A DNA stretch of 64,000 nucleotides, taken from assembly GCA_951813295.1 (NCBI GenBank), contig CATOTI010000002.1, positions 992,001 through 1,056,000 of the forward strand, given 5' to 3'. The notes below the pieces were generated by a model. That model saw only the letters and a program-made list of their open reading frames with translations, did not search any database and was not told the DNA's origin. The position numbers and the translations under genes are program-made. The DNA is from an uncultured Pseudomonadales bacterium (GTDB lineage Bacteria > Pseudomonadota > Gammaproteobacteria > Pseudomonadales > Azotimanducaceae). Position 1 is the first letter of the stretch; each line of letters opens with the position of its first letter. Shown here in pieces: positions 1 through 9,491 of this stretch.

Positions 1-1002
1 CTCGTCCTTGGAATCGAAACGTCGTGTGACGAAACGGGCGTCGCACTATGGGATACCGATCTCGGTCTCATCGCGGATTCGATCTACAGTCAGGTCGATC
101 TGCATGCCGCCTACGGCGGCGTCGTGCCGGAACTTGCATCGCGCGATCACGTGCAGAAGACGGTGCCCCTGATCGAGGAACTGCTCGATTCGGCCGGACA
201 AGGGTTGCGTGACCTCGACGGAATCGCCTACACGGCGGGCCCGGGACTCATGGGCGCGCTACTCGTCGGCGCCACCGTCGGGCGCTCGCTCGCGTTCGGT
301 CTCGGCATCCCGGCGATCGAGGTGCACCACATGGAAGCGCACCTGATGGCGCCCCTCATCGGCGATGAGAAGCCGTCGCTGCCTTTCGTCGCCTTGCTCG
401 TGTCGGGCGGACATACCCAGCTCTTCAAAGTCGATGGCATGGGCCGATATGAGCTGCTCGGCGAGTCGCTCGACGATGCCGCGGGCGAAGCCTTCGACAA
501 GGCAGCGAAGATGCTCGGGCTCGGTTACCCGGGCGGACCGGAGATCGCCAAACTCGCCCCATCGGGCAGGCCGGGCCGGTTTCGTTTTCCCCGCCCCATG
601 ACCGATCGACCGGGGCTCGACCTGAGCTTCTCCGGCCTCAAGACGCATACCCAGACGACGATTCGATCAATCGGCGAACCGACGGACGAAGACCGGGCCG
701 ACATCGCGCTCGCGTTCGAAGATGCCGTCGTCGATACCCTCGCGATCAAATGCCGCCGCGCTCTCGAGGCGACAGGACTGACGGATCTCGTTGCAGCCGG
801 CGGCGTGGCGGCGAACATCAAACTGCGCGCAAGACTCGAGCAGGATCTACCCCGCGTCATCTACGCGCCGCTCGCGTTATGCACCGACAACGGCGCGATG
901 ATTGCCCACGTCGGCGCGTTGCGACTCGCGGCCGGTGAGACCGCACCACTCGCCATCACCACGCGGGCACGGTGGCCCATGGCGGAACTCGAGCCCGTCT
1001 GA
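1..1002 (+). CDS. tsaD: TsaD (Kae1/Gcp), tRNA t6A37 threonylcarbamoyl transferase subunit, 5'-truncated
   Basis: TsaD transfers the threonylcarbamoyl group from TC-AMP to A37 of ANN-decoding tRNAs, working in the cytoplasm with TsaB and TsaE. The frame is open from the first base and reads the family N-terminus [13 protein letters not shown], so only about two or three residues and the start codon are missing. Visible signatures are the metal-binding HHMEAH, the SGGHTQL nucleotide loop, [12 protein letters not shown] and the C-terminal CTDNGAMIA. An internal ATG at 124 lies inside the conserved fold and is not the start. The stop lies 4 bp from the stop of the convergent reductase gene, leaving no room for a classical terminator. 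Confidence 0.97.
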   Translation, partial: LVLGIETSCDETGVALWDTDLGLIADSIYSQVDLHAAYGGVVPELASRDHVQKTVPLIEELLDSAGQGLRDLDGIAYTAGPGLMGALLVGATVGRSLAFGLGIPAIEVHHMEAHLMAPLIGDEKPSLPFVALLVSGGHTQLFKVDGMGRYELLGESLDDAAGEAFDKAAKMLGLGYPGGPEIAKLAPSGRPGRFRFPRPMTDRPGLDLSFSGLKTHTQTTIRSIGEPTDEDRADIALAFEDAVVDTLAIKCRRALEATGLTDLVAAGGVAANIKLRARLEQDLPRVIYAPLALCTDNGAMIAHVGALRLAAGETAPLAITTRARWPMAELEPV

Positions 1003-1006
1003 CGCG

Positions 1007-1720
1007 CTAGAGCGAACGACCGCCGTCGATTCGGAGAACTTCGCCGGTCGCGTATTCCGCGGTTGCGAGAAAGAGCACGGCATCCGCGATCGATTGTGTC
1101 GAACCGAGGCGAGCCAGCGGAATGCCGCTCTTCTCGGCCTCGGCATCGAACGGTTCATCATTCGAGGGCGGCAACATCGACCCCGGCGCGACCGCATTGA
1201 CCCGAATCTCGGGGGCTAACTCGAGCGCTAAAGCTTTCGTCATGTGCACCAGCGCGGCTTTCGACATGCCATAGATCGAATGTCCCAGAAGCGGCCGGTC
1301 CACATGAGCATCCGTAATGTTCACGACGAAGCCACGTTGTTCTCGCAGTTGCTTGGCGAGACCCTGGACGATCCGGAAAGGTGCGTGCACGTTCGTCTCG
1401 AAAAGTTCGAACCATTGCGCGTCATCGGCATCGTTGAGCGGCGTCGCGAAGAAGAGCGATGCGTTGTTCACCACCCCAACGAGGGGCACTTTCGCCGCCG
1501 CCACGACAAGCCCGGCCACACCATCGCTCGTCGCAAGGTCGGCACGGATGAGCCGACACTCGACGCCGAGCGAGCATATTTCGTCTCGGGCCTCGGCCGC
1601 GGCCGTCTGCGATGACCGAAAGTGCAGCAAGAGGTCGAATCCTGCCTTTGCGAACGTCAGCGCGATCGCCCGACCAATGCGGTTCGCGCTCCCGGTCACG
1701 AGGACAAAACCGCGCGCCAT
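1007..1720 (-). CDS. FolM-like pteridine reductase (short-chain dehydrogenase)
   Basis: This 237-residue NAD(P)H-dependent short-chain dehydrogenase has the Rossmann loop GSANRIGRA near residue 10, NNAS near 85 and the catalytic YxxxK (YGMSK) near 150. Around the usual catalytic serine it instead reads NITDAHVDRPLLGH. A D-x-H-x-x-RPL pattern there is typical of FolM/PTR1-type pteridine reductases, which reduce dihydromonapterin or dihydrofolate, so I prefer that to a generic SDR. It is the last gene of the minus-strand lptD-surA-rsmA-apaG-apaH-cca run and directly abuts cca (stop at 1721). Substrate is inferred from family motifs only. Confidence 0.8.
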   Translation of the reverse strand: MARGFVLVTGSANRIGRAIALTFAKAGFDLLLHFRSSQTAAAEARDEICSLGVECRLIRADLATSDGVAGLVVAAAKVPLVGVVNNASLFFATPLNDADDAQWFELFETNVHAPFRIVQGLAKQLREQRGFVVNITDAHVDRPLLGHSIYGMSKAALVHMTKALALELAPEIRVNAVAPGSMLPPSNDEPFDAEAEKSGIPLARLGSTQSIADAVLFLATAEYATGEVLRIDGGRSL

Positions 1721-2761
1721 CTACAGCACGCCCGCGGCGTCTACGACCTCGATCCGAGCGGACCGCAGCGCACGGCCATAAGCTGGTCCCGGCGCCACGT
1801 CGACCTTGATCGCGCTCAGCTCCCGCGCGAGCACACGGAGCGATTCGAGATCACGTTCATAACGGATCTCGCATGCCCGTAAAACGCGCAGCCAGCGATC
1901 CCCCTGACGCAACGCGCCGATCATCGTCAGCGCATCAAGGAGTTCGGCCGCGTTCTTCGGCTCGACCAGCTGCCCTTGTTGCGCCGCCACGGCCTGCGCC
2001 GCGGCGGACGAGTCGTTGTCGGCACGAAGTCGCGCGAATTGCTCAACGACCACATGCTCAGGCGCGGCAAAGCCGAGTGCGGCAGTCGCGAGTTCGCCCG
2101 ACTCGTAGTCCGCGGCGGCAAAGACTCGACGCGCGCCGGTGACGAGGTCGTCGTCGAACCAAATTGTCGTGCCGAGCGATCCGAGCAGCTCGAAGAAGCG
2201 CGCGCGTCCCCGTTCGCTGAGCGCCTTTCGTGTTTCCTGCCAGACGCGCTCCGGCGGCAAAGCGGCCAGATCGCCACGCATCGATTCGAGCATGTTCATC
2301 GTCACCGGATCGACCGAAAAGGATTCGAAGCGAGCAGCAAAGCGCGACACGCGAAAAAATCGCAAAGGATCTTCGAAGAAAGCATCCGACACGTGGCGCA
2401 GGACACCTTGATGGACGTCGCGCACGCCGCCGTACGGATCGATCACCTGACCGTCGTGATCGATCGCTATCGCGTTGATCGTGAGGTCGCGGCGCGCGAG
2501 ATCTTCGAAGATCGTGACGCTCGGACTACTGTCACAGTCGAAATCGGTATGCGCGGGCCCGGTTTTTCGTTCCGTTCGCGCGAGGGCGTACTCCTCACGT
2601 GTTCGCGGATGGAGAAAGACAGGGAAGTCACGGCCGACGGCGTCGAATCCCGCCGCCCGCATGTCCTCCGGCGTCGCGCCGACAACAACCCAATCCCGAT
2701 CCACGATCGGCCGCTCCAAGAGCGCGTCGCGCACCGCGCCACCGACCAGATAGACCTCCAT
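1721..2761 (-). CDS. cca: tRNA nucleotidyltransferase (CCA-adding), short form without HD domain
   Basis: The enzyme adds or repairs the 3' CCA of tRNAs. The 346-residue protein opens [12 protein letters not shown], carries the catalytic DRD in VDRDW, and has the [10 protein letters not shown] and YGGVRDV nucleotide-binding segments of class II enzymes. The start at 2761 is chosen because the family N-terminus begins exactly there and the ATG overlaps the apaH stop as TGATG, implying translational coupling. The frame remains open further upstream but only antisense to apaH sense. The C-terminal HD phosphohydrolase domain of the roughly 410-residue E. coli Cca is absent. Confidence 0.95.
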   Translation of the reverse strand: MEVYLVGGAVRDALLERPIVDRDWVVVGATPEDMRAAGFDAVGRDFPVFLHPRTREEYALARTERKTGPAHTDFDCDSSPSVTIFEDLARRDLTINAIAIDHDGQVIDPYGGVRDVHQGVLRHVSDAFFEDPLRFFRVSRFAARFESFSVDPVTMNMLESMRGDLAALPPERVWQETRKALSERGRARFFELLGSLGTTIWFDDDLVTGARRVFAAADYESGELATAALGFAAPEHVVVEQFARLRADNDSSAAAQAVAAQQGQLVEPKNAAELLDALTMIGALRQGDRWLRVLRACEIRYERDLESLRVLARELSAIKVDVAPGPAYGRALRSARIEVVDAAGVL

Positions 2762-3570
2762 CAGGAGCAATCGCACGTGAAGAGCGCGCGGTCCTCCAGG
2801 CGGTAACACGACATCGCACGGCCCCAGACGCACCCCGTGTCGACACCGATTCGATCGGCGCGTCCCGTCGCGCCGTTGATCGACGCCCAGTGGCCGAACA
2901 CGAGCTCGGTCGCGTCGTCTCGTTCGAAAGAGAACCACGGCGCGAACCCCGCTGGTATGTCGTCGAGCGACCCTTTGCTCGCAAACTCGAGCGTGCCGTC
3001 CTCGGCGATGAACCGCATCCGCGTGAAGTAGTTGGTGATCACCCGGTGGCGATCCATGCCTTCGAGGGAAGCGGTCCATACCGCCGGGTCGTTGCCGTAA
3101 AGGCGCGTCAGATAATCGATGTAGCCCTCGCCGCGGAGCACCGCTTCGACTTCCCTTGCGTAGCCGGCCGCCTCGTCGATCGTCCAGATGTGTGGAACGC
3201 CGGCGTGGGTCATGACGATGCGCCGATCGCCAACCATCGCCTCGACAAAAAGCGGCTGACGCCGCAGCCAATGGCCGAGCGATTCCCCGTCCTTGGCCGC
3301 GATGATCTCGTCGAACGTATCGGATCGATGCGGCTTGTGGCCGCCGAAGAGAATCGCGAGCAGATGCAGATCATGATTGCCGAGCACGATCCGTGCGGCA
3401 TCACCCAGTCCGTGAACGTAGCGGAGCGTCTCGAGCGACTTCGGGCCGCGGTTGATGAGGTCGCCGACACACCACAACACGTCGTTCGAGCGGTCGAATT
3501 CGATACGTTCGAGCAAATCAATCAGCGGATCGAGACAACCCTGTAAATCACCGACGACGTAGTGCGCCAT
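2761..3570 (-). CDS. apaH: ApaH, symmetrical bis(5'-nucleosyl)-tetraphosphatase
   Basis: ApaH cleaves Ap4A symmetrically to two ADP and also removes Np4 caps from RNA. The calcineurin-like metallophosphatase motifs are [14 protein letters not shown] and GNHD, in that order in the first 75 residues. Length, 269 residues, is normal. I place the start at the ATG whose first base is 3570: it overlaps the apaG stop as TGATG, the same junction used between apaH and cca. A TTG one codon upstream is the only alternative. Neighbours apaG and rsmA match the E. coli order. Confidence 0.96.
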   Translation of the reverse strand: MAHYVVGDLQGCLDPLIDLLERIEFDRSNDVLWCVGDLINRGPKSLETLRYVHGLGDAARIVLGNHDLHLLAILFGGHKPHRSDTFDEIIAAKDGESLGHWLRRQPLFVEAMVGDRRIVMTHAGVPHIWTIDEAAGYAREVEAVLRGEGYIDYLTRLYGNDPAVWTASLEGMDRHRVITNYFTRMRFIAEDGTLEFASKGSLDDIPAGFAPWFSFERDDATELVFGHWASINGATGRADRIGVDTGCVWGRAMSCYRLEDRALFTCDCS

Positions 3571-3938
3571 CAATGCACCGCATTGGGGATCGCCAGCGTA
3601 AACGGCGCAATCGGCACGTCGAAGGGCTCATCGTCGTCGGACGAGAATTCGTAGTGCCCCTCCATCGTGCCGACGATGGTTTCGAGCACACACCCGCTCG
3701 TGTAGCGGAACGCGGTTTCCGGCTCGATCCGCGGCTGTTCGCCGACAACGCCGGGGCCACGGACTTCCTCGACCGCGCCATCGCCATTGGTGATTTTCCA
3801 GTAGCGCGCTTTGAGCGTCGCGGCATCCTCACCACGATTGGCGATCGTGATCGTGTACGCGAAAACGTAGCGCGGAACCTTAACGTCCGATTCTTTCTCG
3901 AGATAATGCGTCTCGACGGTGACTTCGAAGCCGCGCAT
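3570..3938 (-). CDS. apaG: ApaG protein
   Basis: A 122-residue ApaG-family protein of fibronectin-III-like fold. Recognisable segments are YVFAYTITIANRG, the GVVGEQP loop and the C-terminal half GTMEGHYEF followed by PIAPFTLAIP. The biochemical role of ApaG is still uncertain, although the gene is almost always linked to apaH and rsmA as here. Start ATG at 3938; 27 bp separate it from the rsmA stop. The stop codon overlaps the apaH start, so the two are probably translationally coupled. Confidence 0.95.
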   Translation of the reverse strand: MRGFEVTVETHYLEKESDVKVPRYVFAYTITIANRGEDAATLKARYWKITNGDGAVEEVRGPGVVGEQPRIEPETAFRYTSGCVLETIVGTMEGHYEFSSDDDEPFDVPIAPFTLAIPNAVH

Positions 3939-3965
3939 ACCGCCTGGTTACTCGTTAACTCGACG

Positions 3966-4742
3966 CTATTCTTGTCGACGGCCTGGACCGTTGTCGACGG
4001 CCGCGGCGATCGCAACGAATTCCTCGACCGTGATCGCGTCCGGTCGCCGTCCGGGCTCGATACCGAGCGCGTCCCAATCCAGCCGAAACGCTTTGAGCGC
4101 ATTGCCGAGGCGTTTACGCCGAGCAGAAAAAGCGGCTCGCAAGACATCCGCGAGCGTTTCTGTCGACACCGGAGTTCGCGGTTTTGCCGCCAGGCGCACG
4201 AACGCGGATTCCACCTTCGGCCGCGGGGAAAACGCCCGGGCCGGAACCGAAAGCAGCCGGTCGACGCTGGCAAAGTGTTGTGTCATCACCGAAAGCCGCC
4301 CGAATGCCGACGTCTCCGGTACCGCGACGAGACGGTCGACCACTTCCTTCTGGAGCATCACGTTCACATCGTGAACTCTCTCGATCACGCCGAAAAACCG
4401 ACCGAGGAGGGGCGTCGAGATGTTGTAGGGCAGGTTCCCCACGACGCGCAGACGATCTGCATCGATACGGTCGAGGAGCTCCGCGAGGTCGACCTTCAAG
4501 ACGTCGCCAACGATCAGTCGGAGCGACGGGTGAATGTCACCGAGTTCGCCTGCAAGGTCACGATCGATTTCGATCGCATGCACGTCGCCCGATTCGAGCA
4601 ATAGCCGATGCGTCAGCGTGCCGGGTCCCGGACCGATTTCGAGAACGCTGTCCGTTCGGCGCAACTTCAGGCTTTCGAAGATCTGGTCGATGACGTTTTC
4701 ATCCACCAGAAAATGCTGCCCGAAGCGTTTACGAACCCTCAC
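3966..4742 (-). CDS. rsmA: RsmA (KsgA), 16S rRNA dimethyladenosine transferase
   Basis: RsmA dimethylates A1518 and A1519 of 16S rRNA during 30S maturation. The 258-residue product shows the N-terminal RKRFGQHFLVD, the SAM-binding LEIGPGPGTLT and the catalytic NLPYNIS loop. The start is a GTG (first base 4742) lying 14 bp inside the 3' end of surA, so the two genes overlap. In E. coli pdxA sits between surA and rsmA; it is absent here. Loss of RsmA is known to give kasugamycin resistance. Confidence 0.97.
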   Translation of the reverse strand: MRVRKRFGQHFLVDENVIDQIFESLKLRRTDSVLEIGPGPGTLTHRLLLESGDVHAIEIDRDLAGELGDIHPSLRLIVGDVLKVDLAELLDRIDADRLRVVGNLPYNISTPLLGRFFGVIERVHDVNVMLQKEVVDRLVAVPETSAFGRLSVMTQHFASVDRLLSVPARAFSPRPKVESAFVRLAAKPRTPVSTETLADVLRAAFSARRKRLGNALKAFRLDWDALGIEPGRRPDAITVEEFVAIAAAVDNGPGRRQE

Positions 4743-6084
4743 CGAGTTCGTCAGCGAAGTCGGTTCTCATCTCGACGAACGCTTCGTCGCGAATCTCCCG
4801 AATCCACTCTTGTAGCTGTTCGTCGAATCGACGGTCGAGAATCATCTTGGTTGCAATGTCCTCGAGCGCTTCGAACGAGCGGCTCTCCTCACGACGGTCG
4901 ACGACCTCGAGAAAGTGCCAGCCGAATTCGGATTCGAAGATCTGCGAAACCCCACCTGTGTCCGTGTTCTGCATGACATCGCGGAACGCAGGAACGAAGT
5001 CGCTCGCCATACTCCAACCGAGATCACCGCCTGCAAGGGCCGTCCCGGGGTCATCGGAATATTCCGCCGCGAGCGCAGAGAAATCACCGTCGCCGCCGAT
5101 GACCTCATCGCGAATCTCACGCAGTTTCGCGATCGTCTCGTCCAGCGTACGGATCTCGTTCGGGCGCATGAGGATGTGGCGCACTAAAGTTTCCTGGGCG
5201 AACTGTTGAGACGCCCCGCGTCGATCGAGCATCGAGATGACGTGCAGACCCGAGGAGTTGCGAATCGGGCCCATTACATCGCCTACTTTCATGTCCGGGA
5301 CGAATTCGGCAAAGAGGCTCGGGATCGCTGTCGACTTGCGCCAGCCGAGATCGCCACCTTCGAGAGCCGTGCTCGCTTTCGAATGCGCGATCGCGAGTGC
5401 GCGGAAGTCGTCGCCGTCCTTCACGCGCCTGACGATGCTCTCGGCGAGCCGTTCGGCCGCACCCATCTGCTGCGAGGAAGCATCGCGGCCGAGCGGAATC
5501 ATGATGTGGCCGAGTCGAAAGTCGTCCGAGGCCATGTCCTGGAAAAACGGCGAGGCAATCAGCTCGCGGATATCCTCTTCGGTGATGTAGATCCGCCGGT
5601 TCACGACGGCTTGCTGGATCCGCTGCAGGATGATCGAGCGCTTCACGTCCTCCCGAAACGCGAGGTACGACATTCCCTCGCTCTCGAGGCTCTCGATGAA
5701 CTTCTCGATGGACATCTGGTTCTGCTCGGCAAACGAGCGCACTGCCGAAGTCAGCGTTTCGTCATCGACCTGAACGCCACGCCGATCGGCTTCCTGGAGC
5801 TGCAAGCTCTCGATGATGAGCCGCTCCATGAGCTGTTCCATGATCACCTCGCGCGGCGGAAGCTCGTCCGTCGGTCCGGCGGCGCGGAGCTGCTCGTCGA
5901 TCGCGTTGAACCGCTGAATCAGCTCGCTCGCGAGGATGATGTCGTCGTTGACGACCGCAACGATGCCATCGAGTTGCTGCGGCGTCGCACCAGCACCGAT
6001 GGCGGCTGTCACCGATAGCAGCAGCAACGCCACCCGCGCGCCTAAAGATGTCCTCATTCGACGACTACCCATCCACCTTTTCAT
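4729..6084 (-). CDS. surA: SurA, periplasmic chaperone and peptidyl-prolyl isomerase
   Basis: SurA escorts unfolded outer-membrane proteins, LptD among them, across the periplasm. The 451-residue protein has a signal peptide (hydrophobic run VALLLLSVTAAIGAGA), the SurA N-terminal chaperone domain from about residue 37, and two parvulin domains, each with a GGDLGW signature, near residues 190-290 and 300-400. The ATG at 6084 has a GAGG element upstream within the lptD end; a second in-frame ATG at 6057 would give a more usual signal-peptide length and is an equal candidate. Only 3 bp separate it from the lptD stop. Confidence 0.95.
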   Translation of the reverse strand: MKRWMGSRRMRTSLGARVALLLLSVTAAIGAGATPQQLDGIVAVVNDDIILASELIQRFNAIDEQLRAAGPTDELPPREVIMEQLMERLIIESLQLQEADRRGVQVDDETLTSAVRSFAEQNQMSIEKFIESLESEGMSYLAFREDVKRSIILQRIQQAVVNRRIYITEEDIRELIASPFFQDMASDDFRLGHIMIPLGRDASSQQMGAAERLAESIVRRVKDGDDFRALAIAHSKASTALEGGDLGWRKSTAIPSLFAEFVPDMKVGDVMGPIRNSSGLHVISMLDRRGASQQFAQETLVRHILMRPNEIRTLDETIAKLREIRDEVIGGDGDFSALAAEYSDDPGTALAGGDLGWSMASDFVPAFRDVMQNTDTGGVSQIFESEFGWHFLEVVDRREESRSFEALEDIATKMILDRRFDEQLQEWIREIRDEAFVEMRTDFADELGEGS

Positions 6085-6087
6085 TGC

Positions 6088-8409
6088 TCAATCCTCATCG
6101 AAAATCTCGCCGCCCCAGACATCCCGTGCATCGTCATATCCGCGGATGCCCCGGGCGATGCGCGAGCGTAGCCGAGTCCCCACGCCACCTAAACCGCGAA
6201 ACTCGAACTGCAACATCAATCCTTCACGGGCCCGGACGATCAGCGGGCTTACATTGCGCCGCGCTTCTGCATTCTTGAACCATAGAAGCGACACGGCAAA
6301 GCAACAGTCCGCATAGCTTAGTCCAGCCAACGACTCGAGCGTTCGATCCGTCTGCCAATCGAAGTTCCATCGTCCGACGACTTCGAGCGCGTGGTTCAAC
6401 TGCCATGCAAACCCGACGTCCGTCTGACGGACATCATTGCGTAGTCGCTTGCGGACGCCGACGTTCATGACCAGCCGATCGGCGATCGACAGACGGGAGG
6501 CCAAAGCGACCTCGTCCCAGGTCGCGTCGACTTGGTTGAAGACAGCATCGATGGTCTGGCGAAATCGTGCACCACCGAACGATCGCCGCCATTCGCCGCC
6601 AACAATGAGCAGCCGGTCAAAGTCGAGCTCGCCATCGAAAACCGTGAGTCGTGCGGGTTCGAGCGAGTCGACCCAAGCGGCGTGAAGTGCCGTGCTGCTC
6701 GCCGGCGTAAGGGGATCGAACCATCGCGACACCAACGAGACGACGACCTCGTTTCGATCGGCGATGCGATCGAGGCCCAGGTAGCGACGATCCCGCATCA
6801 GCGCATCGAAACTCGGCCGATAGACACCGGTATCGAAGAGCGGGAGCGCCGCCTGATCCTCAAACGAGCGGTACCGATAGCGGATCGCGGGCTCGAGCGT
6901 CTGCACGCGGCGTTCCTTGCCCTCGCGCTCGAGTCTGAGCCCCGATCCGACCGCGACCCCGTGCAGCGTTCGGCTCGGCCGATCATCGGCGAGCGGTTCG
7001 GCTGCGTCGAGGTCGTATTCGGTGTGGTAAAGCCTCGCGTCGCTCTCGAACCACACACCGGGTCGGTCCACCTCGAGGCGGATTCCCGGCTCGACGTGCG
7101 CGCGGCGCCCGATGACGACGCCCACCAACGACGAATCGAACCAGCCGGCCGACGAACGGAGCGAGAGATCGACCGGCGCAAGAGACAGGTCATAGGAAAG
7201 CCGTAGTTCGGGTTCGCGCCGATAGGGATTGGCACGTGACTCCAACCGCTGGAAGCGTTGCGCCCACAGGGTCGCGTTGAACCCACCACGTCGATACGAG
7301 ACTTCAGCACGCCGCTCGAGTGCGTGCCGAGAGATGATCCCCAGCCCCGACCCGAGGTCGAGGAAGTAGTCGTTGTCACTCGCCGCCGCGAAGTTGATAC
7401 GTGTCGAGAGCCCACCCCAACGGCCACGTTGCGAGACCCGCGCGAGCCATCGATCGGCCGGCTCGAACGGGGAGGTACCTTTGTAGTCATCACGATCGAC
7501 GAGCCCGTTGTAGCGTTCGTCTTCGTTGAGGTAGGCCCCGGTCACGTCCCAACGGGAATTTCTCGTGAGATAGCGCCACTCGGCTTCGAGGCCCGGTCCG
7601 CGTTCGGATATCCAGCGTGGCCCGACAGTGGCATCCATGTTGGGAGCGAGGTTCAGGTAATAAGGGATCCCGATATCGGTACCATCGCGGCCCGACTGCT
7701 CAGCCGAAGGAAACAGAAAGCCGGAAGTCCGCTCGCTTGATACGGGAAATCTGAGACTCGGGATGTAGATCAGCGGGACGCCGAACAGCTCCACCCGAGC
7801 GCGGCGTGCCTTGGCATAGACGGCCTCTTCCGCGTACTCGATTTCGGACGCGACGACACGCCAACCCCGACGCCCTGGACGGCAGGCAGTGAAAACCGTC
7901 TCGTTCAGGACCACGGTTTCTCCCGCGAGGTCGATACGCCGCGCCGTGCCGCGGTACTCGCTCGGCAACATCAGGAAACTCGCATCGTGAATCGAGGCGT
8001 GCTCATTCTCGATATCGGCATCGATGGTGCGCCCTTCGATGTGAACGCCCGGTTCGCTGAACCTCGGCCGGCCCGTCAGCTCGACCTCGTTGCCGTCGAG
8101 TACGGCGGAATCGGCGACAAGCCGCCGATCGCCAAAAAACACCACCACGTCGCCGACGAGCACCGATCGTCCGTCCTGGTCGTAGTCGATCGCATCCGCG
8201 TATGCGATCGCGTTGTCGTCATGGAGTTCAGGCAGACGAGGGTGCGCCGGTTCGATATAGCGCCCACCACACTGCTGCGCTTCGTCTTCGATGAAAAGAC
8301 GCGCGGCGATCGTTTCAGCGGGCACTTCGGTCGCCGCAAACCCTCCGCCCGCGAACAGCCATACCAATAGGCTGGCGATCGAGCGCTTGAGTGAGCGGGG
8401 CCGGGACAT
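6088..8409 (-). CDS. lptD: LptD, LPS-assembly outer-membrane protein
   Basis: LptD with LptE inserts lipopolysaccharide into the outer leaflet. The start at 8409 gives 773 residues, close to the E. coli length, and a signal peptide (SLLVWLFAGGGFAA). Further upstream the frame stays open into the divergent amgK region and is rejected. After an N-terminal OstA-like jellyroll (about residues 40-180) comes the large beta-barrel. Cysteines expected for the nonconsecutive disulfides are visible: QCGGRY at the mature N-terminus, TACRPG in the middle and the adjacent pair in ADCCFAV near the C-terminus. It heads the surA-rsmA-apaGH operon. Confidence 0.96.
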   Translation of the reverse strand: MSRPRSLKRSIASLLVWLFAGGGFAATEVPAETIAARLFIEDEAQQCGGRYIEPAHPRLPELHDDNAIAYADAIDYDQDGRSVLVGDVVVFFGDRRLVADSAVLDGNEVELTGRPRFSEPGVHIEGRTIDADIENEHASIHDASFLMLPSEYRGTARRIDLAGETVVLNETVFTACRPGRRGWRVVASEIEYAEEAVYAKARRARVELFGVPLIYIPSLRFPVSSERTSGFLFPSAEQSGRDGTDIGIPYYLNLAPNMDATVGPRWISERGPGLEAEWRYLTRNSRWDVTGAYLNEDERYNGLVDRDDYKGTSPFEPADRWLARVSQRGRWGGLSTRINFAAASDNDYFLDLGSGLGIISRHALERRAEVSYRRGGFNATLWAQRFQRLESRANPYRREPELRLSYDLSLAPVDLSLRSSAGWFDSSLVGVVIGRRAHVEPGIRLEVDRPGVWFESDARLYHTEYDLDAAEPLADDRPSRTLHGVAVGSGLRLEREGKERRVQTLEPAIRYRYRSFEDQAALPLFDTGVYRPSFDALMRDRRYLGLDRIADRNEVVVSLVSRWFDPLTPASSTALHAAWVDSLEPARLTVFDGELDFDRLLIVGGEWRRSFGGARFRQTIDAVFNQVDATWDEVALASRLSIADRLVMNVGVRKRLRNDVRQTDVGFAWQLNHALEVVGRWNFDWQTDRTLESLAGLSYADCCFAVSLLWFKNAEARRNVSPLIVRAREGLMLQFEFRGLGGVGTRLRSRIARGIRGYDDARDVWGGEIFDED

Positions 8410-8415
8410 CGGCGG

Positions 8416-8446
8416 ATCATAGTGACGGCCCCCCTGCCCGTATACT
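8416..8446. promoter_or_regulatory. Candidate divergent promoter elements between lptD and amgK
   Basis: The 64-bp gap holds a TATACT hexamer on the plus strand (8441-8446), about 28 bp before the amgK ATG, and a TATGAT hexamer on the minus strand (8421 to 8416), only six bases before the lptD ATG. Neither has a convincing -35 box at 16-18 bp. If the minus-strand element is used, the lptD transcript would be nearly leaderless. This is inference from hexamer matches only. Confidence 0.3.
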
Positions 8447-8473
8447 CGCGCTGCCCATGGCCTTACCCAAGAA

Positions 8474-9442
8474 ATGGCCCTACCTGAGAAACTGAACGAC
8501 TGGCTCGAAGCAACGATCGGTGAGCGGTTCCGCTCGTCGGATCTCGCCGTCGAGGCAAGCACGCGGTCGTTTTTCCGAATCGAGACGGACGATTCCTCGT
8601 GGATCGCGATGCAATCGCCGCCGGCGACGGAGCGCAACGACGCCTTCGTGACCTTGACGACGGTCTTCCGGGATCATGGCGTGGCGACGCCCGAGCTTCT
8701 CGCGAGGGACGACAAACGCGGCTTCTTCCTGCTCGAAGACCTCGGCCGCCGAAGATTCGACGACGTCTACCGAAATTTCGAACAACCGGGCCACATCCCC
8801 ACGATCGAGGCCGTGTTCGCGCGATCGATCGAGACGATCCACCGCGTGCAGATGATCCCGAACGACTACTTCGAGGACTACACCGACGAACGCCTAGCGG
8901 ATGAACTCGCTATTTTCGACGACTGGCTCCTCGAGGAATGTCTCGCGCAAACGGATCGAATCGGCGGACGTTTTTCTGGCGAGCTGATCGACGGCATCCG
9001 CGCCGTTCCGGTAAGAGCGCTTCACCGGGATTTCCACTGCCGCAATCTCATCTGGCGAGACGATGACATCGGCGTCGTCGACTTCCAGGACGCGTTGTGT
9101 GGCCCCATCACGTATGACCTCGCGTCATTGTGCTGCGACTGCTATCACACGTTCGAGGAGGCGATCGTCGAACACTGGCGGGAGCGCTTTCGGATGAGCT
9201 TCTGGCCCACGATCGACGCCGCTACATTCGAGCGTGCGTTCGACTACACCGCCATCCAACGACAACTCAAGGCCTGTGGGATTTTCGTTCGCCTGGCGCT
9301 TCGCGACGGGCGCGACACCCACCTTCATTACATTTCTCCCGGCCTCGCGCGCATCGCGGCCCGCGCGGCTAAGTACAATGCGCTGGCGGGGCTCAGCGAC
9401 TCGGTCGTCGAGGTGGAGAGAGCCTGGGCCCAGAGCAGTTAA
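8474..9442 (+). CDS. amgK: AmgK, N-acetylmuramate/N-acetylglucosamine anomeric kinase
   Basis: AmgK phosphorylates MurNAc or GlcNAc at the anomeric position, the first step of the MurU recycling route that bypasses de novo UDP-MurNAc synthesis. The 322-residue protein has the APH/choline-kinase fold: FLLEDLGRRRF hinge near residue 83, catalytic loop ALHRDFHCRNLI near 180 and the metal-binding GVVDFQDALCGP near 198. Position next to murU and divergent from lptD is the arrangement known from Pseudomonas, which supports the call over a generic phosphotransferase. Confidence 0.9.
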   Translation: MALPEKLNDWLEATIGERFRSSDLAVEASTRSFFRIETDDSSWIAMQSPPATERNDAFVTLTTVFRDHGVATPELLARDDKRGFFLLEDLGRRRFDDVYRNFEQPGHIPTIEAVFARSIETIHRVQMIPNDYFEDYTDERLADELAIFDDWLLEECLAQTDRIGGRFSGELIDGIRAVPVRALHRDFHCRNLIWRDDDIGVVDFQDALCGPITYDLASLCCDCYHTFEEAIVEHWRERFRMSFWPTIDAATFERAFDYTAIQRQLKACGIFVRLALRDGRDTHLHYISPGLARIAARAAKYNALAGLSDSVVEVERAWAQSS

Positions 9443-9491
9443 CGACGCCGCTTCTGAAGCTTTCGACGAGCACAACCACACAGGAAACGAA

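Noticed and set aside
3573..4604. A 343-codon plus-strand open frame antisense to apaG and rsmA.
   Set aside because: No recognisable motif and it covers two conserved minus-strand genes.
8410..8637. An N-terminal extension of LptD into the amgK region.
   Set aside because: The signal peptide begins at the ATG at 8409, and the extension would be antisense to conserved AmgK sequence.
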